Shown: positions 36,012 through 44,865, counted from the stretch's first letter. The stretch: 64,000 nt of DNA from Solirubrobacterales bacterium (GCA_025936755.1 JAICSS010000004.1:62001-126000), one strand, 5' to 3'. Translations and numbers: made by a program. The notes: a model not told the origin generated them from the letters alone.

Positions 36012-36374
36012 TTAGTCGGAGCCGATCGTGATCTCGATCTCGTACCCGTCGGGGTCCTTGAGAAAAGCGGAGTAGGAGCCCGACCCGTGCGAGCGCTGCT
36101 CACCCGGATCCGAGACGCTGACGCCGCCGGATCTCACCCCGTTCTCCCAGGCCGCCTTGACCGCGACGATCCCCAGCGCCGAGAAGCTCAAGAGGCCGAA
36201 GCCGGGCGCCGGATCGTGCTTGGAGGAGACGAAGAAGACGGGTTTGGCGATGCCCCAGCCGATCGTCTGGTCCTGCTCGAAATGCCGTCGCCAGCCCAGC
36301 GGGGCCAGCATCGAGTCGTAGAAGGCGGCGCTGCGGTCGAGGTCGCCGACCTCCAGGAGGACGTGGTGGAGCAT
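36012..36374 (-). CDS. VOC-superfamily (glyoxalase-like) protein
   Basis: 120 residues with one vicinal-oxygen-chelate unit: MLHHVLLEVGDLDRSAAFYD, LAPLGWRRHF, a middle section ending PGFGLLSFSALG and SAFLKDPDGYEIEI. The first His and the final Glu are plausible metal ligands. Members range from dioxygenases to antibiotic-resistance proteins, and the substrate is not readable. Its place between an ABC exporter and gapA is unusual for the conserved uvrC-gapA cluster. Confidence 0.85.
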   Translation of the reverse strand: MLHHVLLEVGDLDRSAAFYDSMLAPLGWRRHFEQDQTIGWGIAKPVFFVSSKHDPAPGFGLLSFSALGIVAVKAAWENGVRSGGVSVSDPGEQRSHGSGSYSAFLKDPDGYEIEITIGSD

Positions 36375-36395
36375 TGAGCGAGGGAGGCTATAGAT

Positions 36396-37163
36396 CTAGC
36401 CGGACCTGGGAGTCCATCTGAAGAACCTGACCGCCAGCAGCAGGCCGGCGATGCCCCAGAGGGCGACGATCGCGAGGTTGTCCCAGGAGACGGCGGAGCC
36501 GCCGGCGGGGACGTAGGCGTCGAAGAAGGCGTCGAAGAAGTGGCGGACCGGAAAGAGGTCGGCGAAGGCGATCACGCCATTCGGCAACTGGTCTTCGGGG
36601 ATGAAGACGCCGGAGAGGAAGTAGAGCGGCAGCAGCAGGAAGTTGACGATCGGGGCGGCGGCGTCCTGGGAGGGGATCAGCGCGGTGAGGGCGATGCCGA
36701 GGCAGCAGAAGCTGGCGGCGCCGACGACGAGGCTGAGGAGAATCGCCGGCAGGCGGTCCCAGGGGACGTCGGCGCCGAAGAGGGCGCCGATCGCCGCCAG
36801 CAGGACCAGCATCATCAGGGCGACGAGGATCGAGCTGCCGACGCGGCCGGCGATGAAGACCCAGGGCGGCATCGGGGTGCCGCGGCCGCGCTTGAGGCGG
36901 CCGTCTTCGCGGGCTATCACCAGGGTCATCGCCAGCGTCTGCATCGTCGCCGAGATGATCGCCAGCGACATGATCGCCGGCACGTAATAGGTGGTGGCGT
37001 CGATCCCGCCGCGGACGTTGACGTCTTCGCCGCTGAAGACGAGGGCGAGGATGAGGAAGAGGATCACGGGGAACATCACCGTGAAGAAGACCGAGGCGGG
37101 GTTGCGCCAGAAGGCCTTCTGGTCGTAGCGGAACTGGTGGCCGACGAGGGCGAGACCGTTCAT
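36396..37163 (-). CDS. ABC-2 type exporter permease
   Basis: 255 residues with six predicted membrane helices (first about 26-44, PASVFFTVMFPVILFLILAL; last about 232-248). The amphipathic start FRYDQKAFWRNPASVFF is typical of ABC-2 (DrrB-like) permeases, as is the LPLYFLSGVFIPEDQLP segment before the last helices. It forms an exporter with the ATPase whose stop codon overlaps its start (ATGA). Substrate unknown; drug, lipid or polymer export is possible. Confidence 0.9.
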   Translation of the reverse strand: MNGLALVGHQFRYDQKAFWRNPASVFFTVMFPVILFLILALVFSGEDVNVRGGIDATTYYVPAIMSLAIISATMQTLAMTLVIAREDGRLKRGRGTPMPPWVFIAGRVGSSILVALMMLVLLAAIGALFGADVPWDRLPAILLSLVVGAASFCCLGIALTALIPSQDAAAPIVNFLLLPLYFLSGVFIPEDQLPNGVIAFADLFPVRHFFDAFFDAYVPAGGSAVSWDNLAIVALWGIAGLLLAVRFFRWTPRSG

Positions 37164-38053
37164 CCGTCGGCCTCCGAGGCGGCGGTCAGCTCCAGGTAGA
37201 CGTCCTCGAGCGAGGGACGGGTGACTTCGAGGCCCGCCAGCTCTTCGCCGCGGGCGAGCGCGGCGGCGGTCAGCTCCTGCAGGGTCTGGGTCGGCGTCGT
37301 CGTCTGCAGGGCGACCTCGCGACCGTCGGCGCGGTAGCGGATCGTCGTCTCGCCCTCCTCGCGGCGACCGAGGTCCGCGGGCGTGCCGCGGGCGACGATC
37401 TGGCCGGCGGCGATGATCGTCACCCGGTCGGCGAGGCGCTGCGCCTCGTCCATGTAGTGGGTGGTGAGGAAGACGGTCTTGCCGAGGTCGCGGAGGCCGG
37501 CGATCACGTCCCAGGCCTGGCGCCGGGCGGAGGGGTCGAAGCCGGTCGTCGGCTCGTCGAGGAAGAGCAGCTCCGGGTCGCCGACCAGGGCCATGCCGAC
37601 GTCGAGCCGGCGCTGCTGGCCGCCGGAGAGCCGGCCGGTCCTCTCGCCGGCTTTGCTCTCCAACCCCACCAGCGAGATCACCTCCTCGGTCGGCCGCGAG
37701 GCGCGGAAGTAACCGGCATAGAGATCGAGCGACTCGCGCACGGTCAGGTATGGATCGAGGCGGCCGCTCTGGAGGACGATCCCGATCCGCTCCCGCCACT
37801 CGCGACCGGCCCGCCCCGGGTCCTGGCCCAGCACCGTCACCTCTCCCCCGCTGCGCTTGCGGTACCCCTCGAGGATCTCGACCGTCGTCGTCTTCCCCGC
37901 CCCGTTCGGCCCGAGGAAGGCGAAGACCTCCCCGCGGTTGACCTCGAGGTCGATGCCGCGGACCGCCTCGGTCTCGCCGTAGCTCTTCCGCAGGCCCTTT
38001 ATGGAGATGACGGGATCAGGCAAGGAGGGCGATTCAACCAAGCTCGGCGTCAC
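37160..38053 (-). CDS. ABC-2 type exporter ATPase
   Basis: 297 residues. Walker A is FLGPNGAGKTTTVEIL, the Q-loop IVLQSGRLDPYLTV, the signature LSGGQQRRLDVGMALVG, Walker B LLFLDEPTTGFDP and the switch His LTTHYMDEAQ. A C-terminal extension (about 230-297) ending RPSLEDVYLELT is typical of DrrA/NatA-type ATPases. It pairs with the overlapping permease. GTG 38053 overlaps the end of rapZ by 20 bp; TTG at 38020 is an alternative start without overlap. Confidence 0.92.
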   Translation of the reverse strand: MTPSLVESPSLPDPVISIKGLRKSYGETEAVRGIDLEVNRGEVFAFLGPNGAGKTTTVEILEGYRKRSGGEVTVLGQDPGRAGREWRERIGIVLQSGRLDPYLTVRESLDLYAGYFRASRPTEEVISLVGLESKAGERTGRLSGGQQRRLDVGMALVGDPELLFLDEPTTGFDPSARRQAWDVIAGLRDLGKTVFLTTHYMDEAQRLADRVTIIAAGQIVARGTPADLGRREEGETTIRYRADGREVALQTTTPTQTLQELTAAALARGEELAGLEVTRPSLEDVYLELTAASEADG

Positions 38054-38939
38054 GGTGCTTGACGCGGACGATCACGTCCTCGCGCGAGGCGAGGTCGCGG
38101 CGGATGCGGTCGGCGACGGTGATCGAGCGGTGGCGGCCGCCGGTGCAGCCGACGGCGATCGTCAGGTGGCTCTTGCCCTCGGCCACGTAGGCGGGGACGA
38201 GGAACTCGAGCAGCGGCAGCAGGCGGCCGTAGAACTCGCCCGCCTGGGTCCCCTGCTCGACGTACTCGCGCACCTCCGCGTCCATCCCGGTCTTCGGGCG
38301 CAGGTCGTCGACGTAGTGGGGGTTGGGCAGGAAGCGGACGTCGAGGGTGAGGTCGGCGTCGCGGGGCGGCCCGTTCTTGAAGCCGAAGGTGAGCAGGGTG
38401 AGGGCGAGCTTGCCGGTCTCCTCCTGGCCGAGCAGCTCTTCGGTGATCTGGCGGCGCAGCTCGGCGCCGGTCAGGTCGCTGGTGTTCATCACCTTGTCGG
38501 CGCGCGCCCGCAGCGGCGCCAGCAGCTCGCGCTCGGCCCGGATCCCCTCGACGATCCGCCCTTCCGGCGCCAGCGGGTGACGGCGGCGGGTCTCCTTGTA
38601 GCGGTCGAGCAGCACCTCCTCGTCGGCCTCGAGGAAGAGGACCATCGGCCGCAGCCCTTCGCTCTCGAGGTCGTCGAGCACCTGCAGCAGGCCGGCGAAG
38701 TATTCGCCGCCGCGCACGTCGGAGACGACCGCGGCGCGCTCGACGCCGCTGCCCTCGTGGCGGAAGAGCTCGCCGAGGCCGGCGATCATCCGCGGCGGCA
38801 GGTTGTCGACGCAGAAGTAGCCGCCGTCCTCGAAGGCGGCGATCGCCTCCGACTTCCCCGCCCCGGAGTGGCCGGTGATCACCACCAGCGTCACCTGCTT
38901 GGCGATCGCCACCTCAGTTGGTTCGGTTGAGCTGCTCAT
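38034..38939 (-). CDS. rapZ: RapZ / YvcJ-type nucleotide-binding protein
   Basis: 301 residues: N-terminal P-loop VVITGHSGAGKSEAIAAFED, then FCVDNLPPRM, and the C-terminal domain with LTFGFKNGPPRDADLTLDV, RFLPNPHY and VGCTGGRHRSITVAD. E. coli RapZ guides RNase E to GlmZ; in Gram-positives the YvcJ homologue binds nucleotides and its role is less clear. It overlaps uvrC by 26 bp, the conserved order. In most actinobacteria yvcK and whiA follow it, but here an ABC exporter does. Confidence 0.95.
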   Translation of the reverse strand: MSSSTEPTEVAIAKQVTLVVITGHSGAGKSEAIAAFEDGGYFCVDNLPPRMIAGLGELFRHEGSGVERAAVVSDVRGGEYFAGLLQVLDDLESEGLRPMVLFLEADEEVLLDRYKETRRRHPLAPEGRIVEGIRAERELLAPLRARADKVMNTSDLTGAELRRQITEELLGQEETGKLALTLLTFGFKNGPPRDADLTLDVRFLPNPHYVDDLRPKTGMDAEVREYVEQGTQAGEFYGRLLPLLEFLVPAYVAEGKSHLTIAVGCTGGRHRSITVADRIRRDLASREDVIVRVKHRDAELG

Positions 38940-40830
38940 GTATCTCGCGGCCTACTTTGCCAGGCAGGCCGGGCACCGCCTCGAGCTCCTCGCGGGTGGC
39001 GGCGAGGAACCGCTCCGGCGTGCCGAAGTGTTGCAGCAGCGCCCGCTTGCGGGCGGGGCCGATGCCGGGCAGCTCGTCGAGCACCGAGCCTTCGAGCATG
39101 CCGCGGTCGCGGCGGCCGCGGTGGTGGTCGATCGCGAACCGGTGCGCCTCGTCCCGCACTCGCTGCAGCAGGCGCGAGGCCTCCGAGTCGGCGGCGAGGT
39201 CGAGCGGCTCGGAGCGGCCGGGGACGTAGACCTCCTCCAGCCGCTTGGCGAGGCTGACGACGGTAACGCCGCGCTCGGTGAACGGCTGCAGCGCCCGCAC
39301 CCCCGCCGCAAGCTGGCCTTTGCCGCCGTCGATCAGGATCAGCGAGGGCAGCGAGGCGAAGCTGGCGTCGCGCTTGCGGTCGTGCGGGGAGAGGTCGGCC
39401 TGGTCGAGATAGCGGGCCATCCGCCGCGAGAGCACCTCCTCCATCGAGGCGAAGTCGTCGGGGCCGCCGTTGCCGGTCCCCCCCTCGCGCAGGTCGCCGC
39501 GGACCTTGAAGCGGCGGTAGTCGGACTTCTTCGTCGCGCCGCCCTCGAAGACGACCATCGAGGCGACGGTGTGCTCGCCGCCGATCGTCGAGATGTCGAA
39601 GCCCTCGATCCGCACCGGCAGCTCCTCCATCCCCAGCGCCCGGGCCAGCGCCGCCAGGCTCTCGACCCGGCGCGAGCGCCGGTGCTCGCGCCGCAGACGG
39701 TCCTGGTCGAGGGCGAGCTGGGCGTTGCGCTCGGCCAGCTCCCGCAGCCGCCGTTTGTCGCCGCGCTCGGCGGCGCGAACCTCCACCGGCGCCCCGCGGC
39801 GCTCGCTCAACGCCTCGGCCAGCAGCCCGGCGCGGTCGCGCAGGTAGGGGCCGACGACGATCTGCCGCGGCATCGAGGGCGAGGCCGCGTAGTACTGGGA
39901 GATGAACTCCTCGGCGACCTCGGCCGGCTCGCGTTCGCCCTCGTTTTCGAGGTAGAAGCTCTGGCGCTCGGCGAGGATGCCGTCGCGGACCTGGAAGACC
40001 TGGGCGTTGGCGTCGGCGCCCTCGACCGCGACCCCGATCAGGTCGGCGGTCCCGATCGAGGCGCCGGCGACCCGCTGGCGCTCGAACAGCGAGCGGATCG
40101 CCTTCAGGCGGTCGCGGTGCAGAGCCGCGCGCTCGAACTCCTGCGCACGGGCCGCCGCCTTCATCTTCTCCTCCTCCTCGCGCTCGACCTGGCGGTAGCG
40201 GCCGGAGAGGAAGTCGACGATCGCCTCGACGTTGCGGCGGTACTCCTCCTGGCTGATGTACCCGACGCAGGGCGCCCCGCAGCGCTTGATGTAGTAGTCG
40301 AGGCAGGGGCTGCCGGAGCGGCGGCCCGGCTCCCTGCCCTCGCAGGTGCGGAACTGGAACAGCTTTCCGAGCAGGTCGAGCGTCTCCCGCACCCGCTTGG
40401 CGCTGGAGAAAGGGCCGAAGTAGGCGCGGCCCGAGCGGTGCTTCTCGCGGGTGAAGTAGACGCGCGGGTAGTCCTCGTCGAGGCTGACGGCGACGTAGGG
40501 GTAGGACTTGTCGTCGCGGAGGCGGATGTTGAAGCGCGGCCGGTGGCGCTTGACGAAGCTCTGCTCGGTCAGCAGCGCCTCCGCCTCGTTGACGGTGACG
40601 AGGCTCTCGATGCGGTCGATGCGGGAGGTGAGGCGGGTGTTGCCGCCGGAGAAGTGGGAGGAGATGCGCTTGCGGATCGAGCGCGCCTTGCCGACGTAGA
40701 GGAGCTCGCCGTCGCGGTCGTAGAAGAGGTAGACGCCGGGCTGGTCCGGCAGCGACTTGCGCTGCTGGGCGATCCGCTCTGCCCGCGAGAGGGCCCCCTC
40801 CCCCCTCGCCTTCTCCTTGCCTTTAGACAT
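38914..40830 (-). CDS. uvrC: Excinuclease ABC subunit C
   Basis: 638 residues. The GIY-YIG nuclease (PGVYLFYDRDGELLYVGKAR) makes the 3' incision. A Cys cluster (CLDYYIKRCGAPCVGY) and the UVR domain (about 205-240, KMKAAARAQEFERAALHRDR) for UvrB contact follow. The RNase H-like part (IEGFDISTIGGEHTVASMV, SLILIDGGKGQL) makes the 5' incision, and helix-hairpin-helix motifs (LDELPGIGPARKRALLQHFG) end the protein. It acts in nucleotide excision repair. Leaderless start: TACCCT lies 7 nt upstream. Confidence 0.97.
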   Translation of the reverse strand: MSKGKEKARGEGALSRAERIAQQRKSLPDQPGVYLFYDRDGELLYVGKARSIRKRISSHFSGGNTRLTSRIDRIESLVTVNEAEALLTEQSFVKRHRPRFNIRLRDDKSYPYVAVSLDEDYPRVYFTREKHRSGRAYFGPFSSAKRVRETLDLLGKLFQFRTCEGREPGRRSGSPCLDYYIKRCGAPCVGYISQEEYRRNVEAIVDFLSGRYRQVEREEEEKMKAAARAQEFERAALHRDRLKAIRSLFERQRVAGASIGTADLIGVAVEGADANAQVFQVRDGILAERQSFYLENEGEREPAEVAEEFISQYYAASPSMPRQIVVGPYLRDRAGLLAEALSERRGAPVEVRAAERGDKRRLRELAERNAQLALDQDRLRREHRRSRRVESLAALARALGMEELPVRIEGFDISTIGGEHTVASMVVFEGGATKKSDYRRFKVRGDLREGGTGNGGPDDFASMEEVLSRRMARYLDQADLSPHDRKRDASFASLPSLILIDGGKGQLAAGVRALQPFTERGVTVVSLAKRLEEVYVPGRSEPLDLAADSEASRLLQRVRDEAHRFAIDHHRGRRDRGMLEGSVLDELPGIGPARKRALLQHFGTPERFLAATREELEAVPGLPGKVGREIHEQLNRTN

Positions 40831-40886
40831 CGCTGTAAGGGTAGGCTGCTGGCCACTCGGCCAACCACCGCCACGAGGAGAGCTAC

Positions 40887-41708
40887 TTGAGCGCGACCAT
40901 CGACCCGCCGCAGCTGAACACGATCCGGATCGAGATCGACGGGGAGATCGGGACCCTCACCCTCGACCGGCCGGACGCCTTCAACGCGATGAGCCCGGAG
41001 CTGATCGGCGAGATGACCGTCGCCTTCGCCTGGCTGGCCGACCGGGCGCCGCTGCGGGGCCTGATCGTCACCGGCGCCGGCAAGGCCTTCTGCGCCGGCG
41101 GCGACGTCACCTGGTTCCGCAAAGGGGTCGAGTCGGGGGAGGTCGACCTGCCCTCCGAGGTGCGGCGCGGGGCCGAGGTCCTGCACCAGGCGATCGTCGA
41201 CCTGCGGCGAATTCCCTACCCGGTGATCGGCGCGATCAACGGGCCCGCGGCGGGAGCCGGGTTCTCGCTGGCGCTCGCCTGCGATGTCCGCATCGCCGCC
41301 AACACCGCCTTCTTCGCCCCCGCCTACGGACGGATCGGCGCCTCCCCCGACGGCGGCATGACCTACTTCCTGCCGCGCGTGGTCGGGCCGAGCAAGGCGC
41401 TGGAACTGCTGCTCGACGACCCCAACTTGAGCGCCGAAGACGCGCTGGGGCTGGGGCTGGTCAGCGAGGTGGTCGGCGCCGAGGAGCTGCTGCAGCGGGC
41501 GCGGGTGCGGGCCGGTGAGCTGGCGACGAAGGCGCCGCACTACGTGCGGATGGCGAAGAAGCTGGTCGGGGTCAGCATCGAGAACAGCATCAACGACCAC
41601 CTGCAGCTCGAGCGCCACGGAATCGCCGACTCGATGGCGACCGAGGACCTGCGCAACGGCGTCGAGACCTTCTTCAGCGGCGGTACCCCGGAGTTCCACG
41701 GCCGTTGA
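40887..41708 (+). CDS. Enoyl-CoA hydratase/isomerase (crotonase family)
   Basis: 273 residues. The oxyanion-hole segments are TGAGKAFCAGGDVTWF and INGPAAGAGFSLALACDVRI, and GRIGASPDGGMTYFLPRVVG contains the region where hydratases carry a catalytic Glu. Asp takes that place here, as in some isomerases. It would act on an acyl-CoA in fatty-acid breakdown, perhaps of the acids produced from alkanes by AlkB (a loose inference). The start codon is TTG with GAGGAGAG upstream. It is divergent from uvrC. Confidence 0.9.
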   Translation: MSATIDPPQLNTIRIEIDGEIGTLTLDRPDAFNAMSPELIGEMTVAFAWLADRAPLRGLIVTGAGKAFCAGGDVTWFRKGVESGEVDLPSEVRRGAEVLHQAIVDLRRIPYPVIGAINGPAAGAGFSLALACDVRIAANTAFFAPAYGRIGASPDGGMTYFLPRVVGPSKALELLLDDPNLSAEDALGLGLVSEVVGAEELLQRARVRAGELATKAPHYVRMAKKLVGVSIENSINDHLQLERHGIADSMATEDLRNGVETFFSGGTPEFHGR

Positions 41709-41774
41709 ACCGGGTAACCGGCGGAGGCGTATGACGAAAAACGGCCGAAACATGCACCGCGAGAAAGGATCCAG

Positions 41775-42269
41775 ATGAAGAAGCTGATCACCCTGTTCGC
41801 CCTGCTGCTCGCTGCGCTGGCGCTGGTCGCCTGTGGCTCCGGCAGCTCGACGAGCGGCGAAACCTCGCCGGCCGCAGGGGCCGTCGAAGAAGCCGAAGAA
41901 GGAGCGGAAGAAGCCGGCGGAGAAGCCGAAGAAAAGGCCGGTGAAGCCAAGAACGAAGCCGAAGGCGGCTCCGAAGGCTCGGGCGCCGCGCTCGACATCG
42001 AAGCCGACCCCACCGGTCAGCTCGCCTTCACCACCAAAGAAGCCACCGCCAAGGCGGGCAAGGTGACGGTCGACTTCACCAACTCCTCGCCGGTTCCGCA
42101 CGACGTCGCGATCGAAGACTCCAGCGGCAAAACCATCGCCGAAACCGAAGTCCTCGCCGAAGGCTCCGACTCCACCACCGCCAACCTCAAACCCGGCACC
42201 TACACCTTCTACTGCTCCGTCCCGGGCCACCGGGAAGCCGGCATGGAAGGCACTCTGACGGTCAAGTAG
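41775..42269 (+). CDS. Cupredoxin (plastocyanin-like) lipoprotein
   Basis: 164 residues. The lipobox is ALALVACGSG. A Glu/Ala-rich linker (about 35-75) precedes a blue-copper domain: ITFTTKEATAKAGKVTVDF-type strands, FTNSSPVPHDVAIED (first His ligand), TYTFYCSVPGHREAGMEGTL (Cys, His, Met ligands). All four type-1 copper ligands are present. It would act as an outside, membrane-tethered electron carrier, possibly for cytochrome oxidase or c-type cytochromes matured by the Ccm proteins. AAAGGA precedes the ATG. Confidence 0.92.
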   Translation: MKKLITLFALLLAALALVACGSGSSTSGETSPAAGAVEEAEEGAEEAGGEAEEKAGEAKNEAEGGSEGSGAALDIEADPTGQLAFTTKEATAKAGKVTVDFTNSSPVPHDVAIEDSSGKTIAETEVLAEGSDSTTANLKPGTYTFYCSVPGHREAGMEGTLTVK

Positions 42270-42286
42270 CTGCGAGCAGCGGTCTT

Positions 42287-42320
42287 GAACGCCTGGCGCC
42301 CATCCGGGCGCCAGGCGTTC
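42287..42320. terminator. Bidirectional terminator, perfect 15-bp hairpin
   Basis: GAACGCCTGGCGCCC (42287-42301) and GGGCGCCAGGCGTTC (42306-42320) form a perfect stem with the 4-nt loop ATCC. It sits exactly between two converging genes (stops at 42269 and 42325), so it can serve both strands. Confidence 0.85.
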
Positions 42321-42324
42321 ACGG

Positions 42325-43809
42325 CTATCTCGCTTCTACCGGAGTGCCGCTGCTCGTAACGACGAATTTTCCGGTGACGGACTCTGCGCCGGGGCAATAA
42401 CCTTCAGTCATTTTTATGACGCTGGTTTTACCCGACAGCGTCGGTTCCAACGCGACGCCAGTTTTGAACGTCCCGGTCAACCAGAGGCTGTATTCGCATT
42501 CGGCCGCTTTGGTGCCGGCGAAGTAGGTCGTCTGCACGATGTTGAAGGTGCTCGTATAGACGAACCCTTCACCGGATTCGTTCCTGGAATATTCGATAGC
42601 CATCCCTTTGGTGGGGAACGTGTAGGCGATATCCCATCCGGATTTCCATGAGCATCTGAAGCCGCTGGTCTGGAATCTGGTCGTGGAGAGAGCCTGGATC
42701 GCGCCGGGGTTTTCCTGAACCGCGCCGCTGAATTCAGCTTCGCTGCACGAGTGGGCGCCGCTTTCGCCGCTGAAGGACAGACTGGTGCTGAACGCTTTCA
42801 GGTTCGCACCGACTTTGAGTTCCGGTCCCCCTTTGATCGCCAACGTCGCAGAGGTCGCCGTGGTGAAGGTCTGGTCGAAGCTCGCGTGCGTCCCAGCCCC
42901 GTTTTCGGTGACCAGGCGATAGTGGTAGAGGGTGTTCGATTTCAGGAATGCAATCCGTTCGCTGATCGATACTTCGCTCCCGCCTGGACTTTTCACGGCG
43001 GTTTTCAGACCGTATGAGGTGGTCGTCCCGTATTCGAACCAATATGTCGAGGTGTTCTTGACCGTTGCATTCAAAGTCACTGCGGTCCGAGTCATTTCCG
43101 ATACGGGGTTGATCTGAAAGCTCGGGTGGAAAGAGCTCAGGAAGGAGCTCTGACTGCTGGATACTTTCCCGCTGGCATTGGTCGCGCTGACCCGCCAGTA
43201 GTAGGTCGTACCCTGTGTCAGGCCGGTGATGTTGACGTTGAACAACACCGGTTCGTATCCGCTTCCTGCCGATCCGGCCGGAACCGGGACCACGTTGGGA
43301 TAGGTGCCGGATACGGTCCCGTATTCGAATTGGTAGGTGGTGCTCTGGCCGTTTGGATCCACCAAGGCTCCCAATTTGGCCGATTCGCCGGAGATGTATT
43401 CCGGGGTCGCGTTCAACCCGCTTATCGCGGGTGCTCCGACCGTGGTGAAACTGCGATCGATCCCCTGGCTGGACCCCGAGGCATTGCTTGCCACGATCCG
43501 GTAGTGGTAGACGGTGTTCGCGCTCAGGCCACTGATTGCTTGGCTCTGTTCCAGGGTCGTCGAGCCGGATCCGACGTTTACTTCAGCCGTTTTCGATCCA
43601 TAGCTCGTCGAGGTGCCGTATTCGAAATAGGTTTTGGTTTCACCGCCGTTGGGGTTGACGGACCCCTTGAGGGTCGCCCCTTTTTCGCCGATCGGCGAGG
43701 CAGGCAGGGTTTCGACCGCAGGCGATAGTGCCAGTGCCGCCGAGGCATAGATGCCGGCGGCGCAGGTGCTGACGGCGAGCAGCGCCGCCAAGAGCGCGAA
43801 GCGTCTCAT
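42325..43809 (-). CDS. Secreted Fn3-like repeat protein
   Basis: 494 residues with a signal peptide (MRRFALLAALLAVSTCAAG, cleavage near ALA-LSP). Fibronectin-type-III-like repeats follow, each with VNPNG(G)xTTYxFEYGT and (L)SxNTVYHYRIVASNASG, e.g. around 40-125, 130-230 and 235-320. The C-terminal part (about 325-494) has four Cys and is of unknown type (GESGAHSCSEAEFSGAVQEN). Codon choice is less GC-rich than in neighbours, with many Thr/Ser/Tyr residues. ATG 43809 follows AAGGGAG. A surface adhesion or binding role is inferred. Confidence 0.85.
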   Translation of the reverse strand: MRRFALLAALLAVSTCAAGIYASAALALSPAVETLPASPIGEKGATLKGSVNPNGGETKTYFEYGTSTSYGSKTAEVNVGSGSTTLEQSQAISGLSANTVYHYRIVASNASGSSQGIDRSFTTVGAPAISGLNATPEYISGESAKLGALVDPNGQSTTYQFEYGTVSGTYPNVVPVPAGSAGSGYEPVLFNVNITGLTQGTTYYWRVSATNASGKVSSSQSSFLSSFHPSFQINPVSEMTRTAVTLNATVKNTSTYWFEYGTTTSYGLKTAVKSPGGSEVSISERIAFLKSNTLYHYRLVTENGAGTHASFDQTFTTATSATLAIKGGPELKVGANLKAFSTSLSFSGESGAHSCSEAEFSGAVQENPGAIQALSTTRFQTSGFRCSWKSGWDIAYTFPTKGMAIEYSRNESGEGFVYTSTFNIVQTTYFAGTKAAECEYSLWLTGTFKTGVALEPTLSGKTSVIKMTEGYCPGAESVTGKFVVTSSGTPVEAR

Positions 43810-43823
43810 TGGATTCTCCCTTC

Positions 43824-43888
43824 GCAAGTTTTCCCGCAAACTTGCTGATTGATAGAGAAACCTAGGCAGAGGAAAACTCGCGTGTCAA
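43824..43888 (-). promoter_or_regulatory. Promoter and 5' hairpin of the Fn3-like gene
   Basis: Leftward TTGACA (43888-43883), 18-bp spacer, TAGGTT (43864-43859): the best sigma-70-like promoter in the window. In the leader, GCAAGTTT (43824-43831) and AAACTTGC (43838-43845) form a perfect 8-bp hairpin about 15 nt before the ATG, where it could influence translation or RNA stability. Confidence 0.6.
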
Positions 43889-43920
43889 CGGTCTGGCCCT
43901 ACTCGCCAGATAATCGAGTG

Positions 43921-44361
43921 CTACGCAGGCGTCGCCATCACCCGCGTCACCGAGTCGCCGACGAAGCAGGGCTTGTCGGCGCCCTCGACTTCGAGGGTGA
44001 AGCGGGTGATCACCTCATACCAGCCGGCGCCCTTCTCCTCGACCGAGACGACCTCGGCCTTGGCGCGGATCCTGGAGTCGACGGGGACGGGGCTCGGGAA
44101 GCGGATCTTGTTCCAGCCGTAGTTGACGCCGAGGGCGAAGCCGGTGGAGCTGATCAGCTCGGCGCGGAAGCCGTCGACGGTGGCGAGGGTGAGGTTGCCG
44201 TGGGCGATGGTGGCGCCGTAGGGGCTCTCGGTCTTCGCCCGCTCGGGATCGACGTGGATCCACTGGTGGTCGCCGGAGAGCTCGGCGAAGGCGTCGATGT
44301 CCGCCTGGGCGATCGTCCGCCACGCGCTGGGGCCGACCTCCTGGCCGACCAGGGCCTTCAT
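43921..44361 (-). CDS. MaoC-like (R)-enoyl-CoA hydratase
   Basis: 146 residues, single hot-dog domain. The hydratase motif is FAELSGDHQWIHVDPERAKT (Asp and His of the catalytic pair), followed by SPYGATIAHGNLTLA and GVNYGWNKIRFPSPVPVDSR. Enzymes of this type hydrate trans-2-enoyl-CoA to the (R)-3-hydroxy form. ATG 44361 follows a purine-rich GAGGAGTGGAGGGG stretch. An upstream ATG at 44394 would add 11 residues. It is followed by a disrupted cupin gene on the same strand upstream. Confidence 0.88.
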   Translation of the reverse strand: MKALVGQEVGPSAWRTIAQADIDAFAELSGDHQWIHVDPERAKTESPYGATIAHGNLTLATVDGFRAELISSTGFALGVNYGWNKIRFPSPVPVDSRIRAKAEVVSVEEKGAGWYEVITRFTLEVEGADKPCFVGDSVTRVMATPA

Positions 44362-44415
44362 CCCCTCCACTCCTCGTACCTCCGCGGCTGGCATCGGGCG
44401 GCAGTCTATCCGCGT

Positions 44416-44806
44416 TCAGTCGGTCCAGAACTCCGGGTGGAGGGAGCCATCGCCGTCCTTGCGGGGGCCGAAGACGAGCACCTCGAGGCCCTCGTCGCCG
44501 GCTTCGAAGGCGCGGGTGACCTCGGGTGAGACCCGGATCGCGTCGAGCCTTTCGACCTCGATGATCTCGTCGTCGAGCTTGAAGAGGCCGTCGCCGCGGA
44601 CGATCACGTAGACCTCCTCGGCGTCCTCGTGCCGGTGGCCGAACGGCTGCCGCTTGTTCGGCTTCAGGCGGTGGAAGCTGAAGCCCGGTCTCCTCCGTCT
44701 CCAGGTCGCCCTTGGCAAAGCGAGCCTCCATCTTGTCGGCGTGGCCGAAGTCGGCCGCCGAGTCCTTGACCTCCTCCAGCTTCTTGTGGGTGAAGGGGTT
44801 GCGCAT
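44416..44806 (-). pseudogene. Cupin-domain protein, frameshifted
   Basis: The coding sequence starts at ATG 44806 (MRNPFTHKKLEEVKDSAADF) and reads to ...DLETEETG. The cupin core then continues in another frame: FSFHRLKPNKRQPFGHRHED, AEEVYVIVRGDGLFKLDDEI, VTRAFEAGDEGLEVLVFGP, ending at 44416. The span of 391 nt is three times 130 plus one. One extra G in the CCC run at 44684-44686 (plus strand) explains it: removing one base gives ...TGFSFHR. Metal-binding GHRHED is intact. It is either a real recent frameshift or a sequencing error. A small metal-binding sugar or oxidative-enzyme cupin is expected if functional. Confidence 0.8.
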
Positions 44807-44865
44807 CGGAGTCCTTTCGGTCGCTGGGTCAGGGTCAGCCTACCCGCGCGCAGTAGCCTTGACGC

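Noticed and set aside
36396-37799. A single 467-residue permease
   Set aside because: The first 212 codons are a shadow of the ATPase gene; the permease motif and ATGA overlap place the start at 37163.
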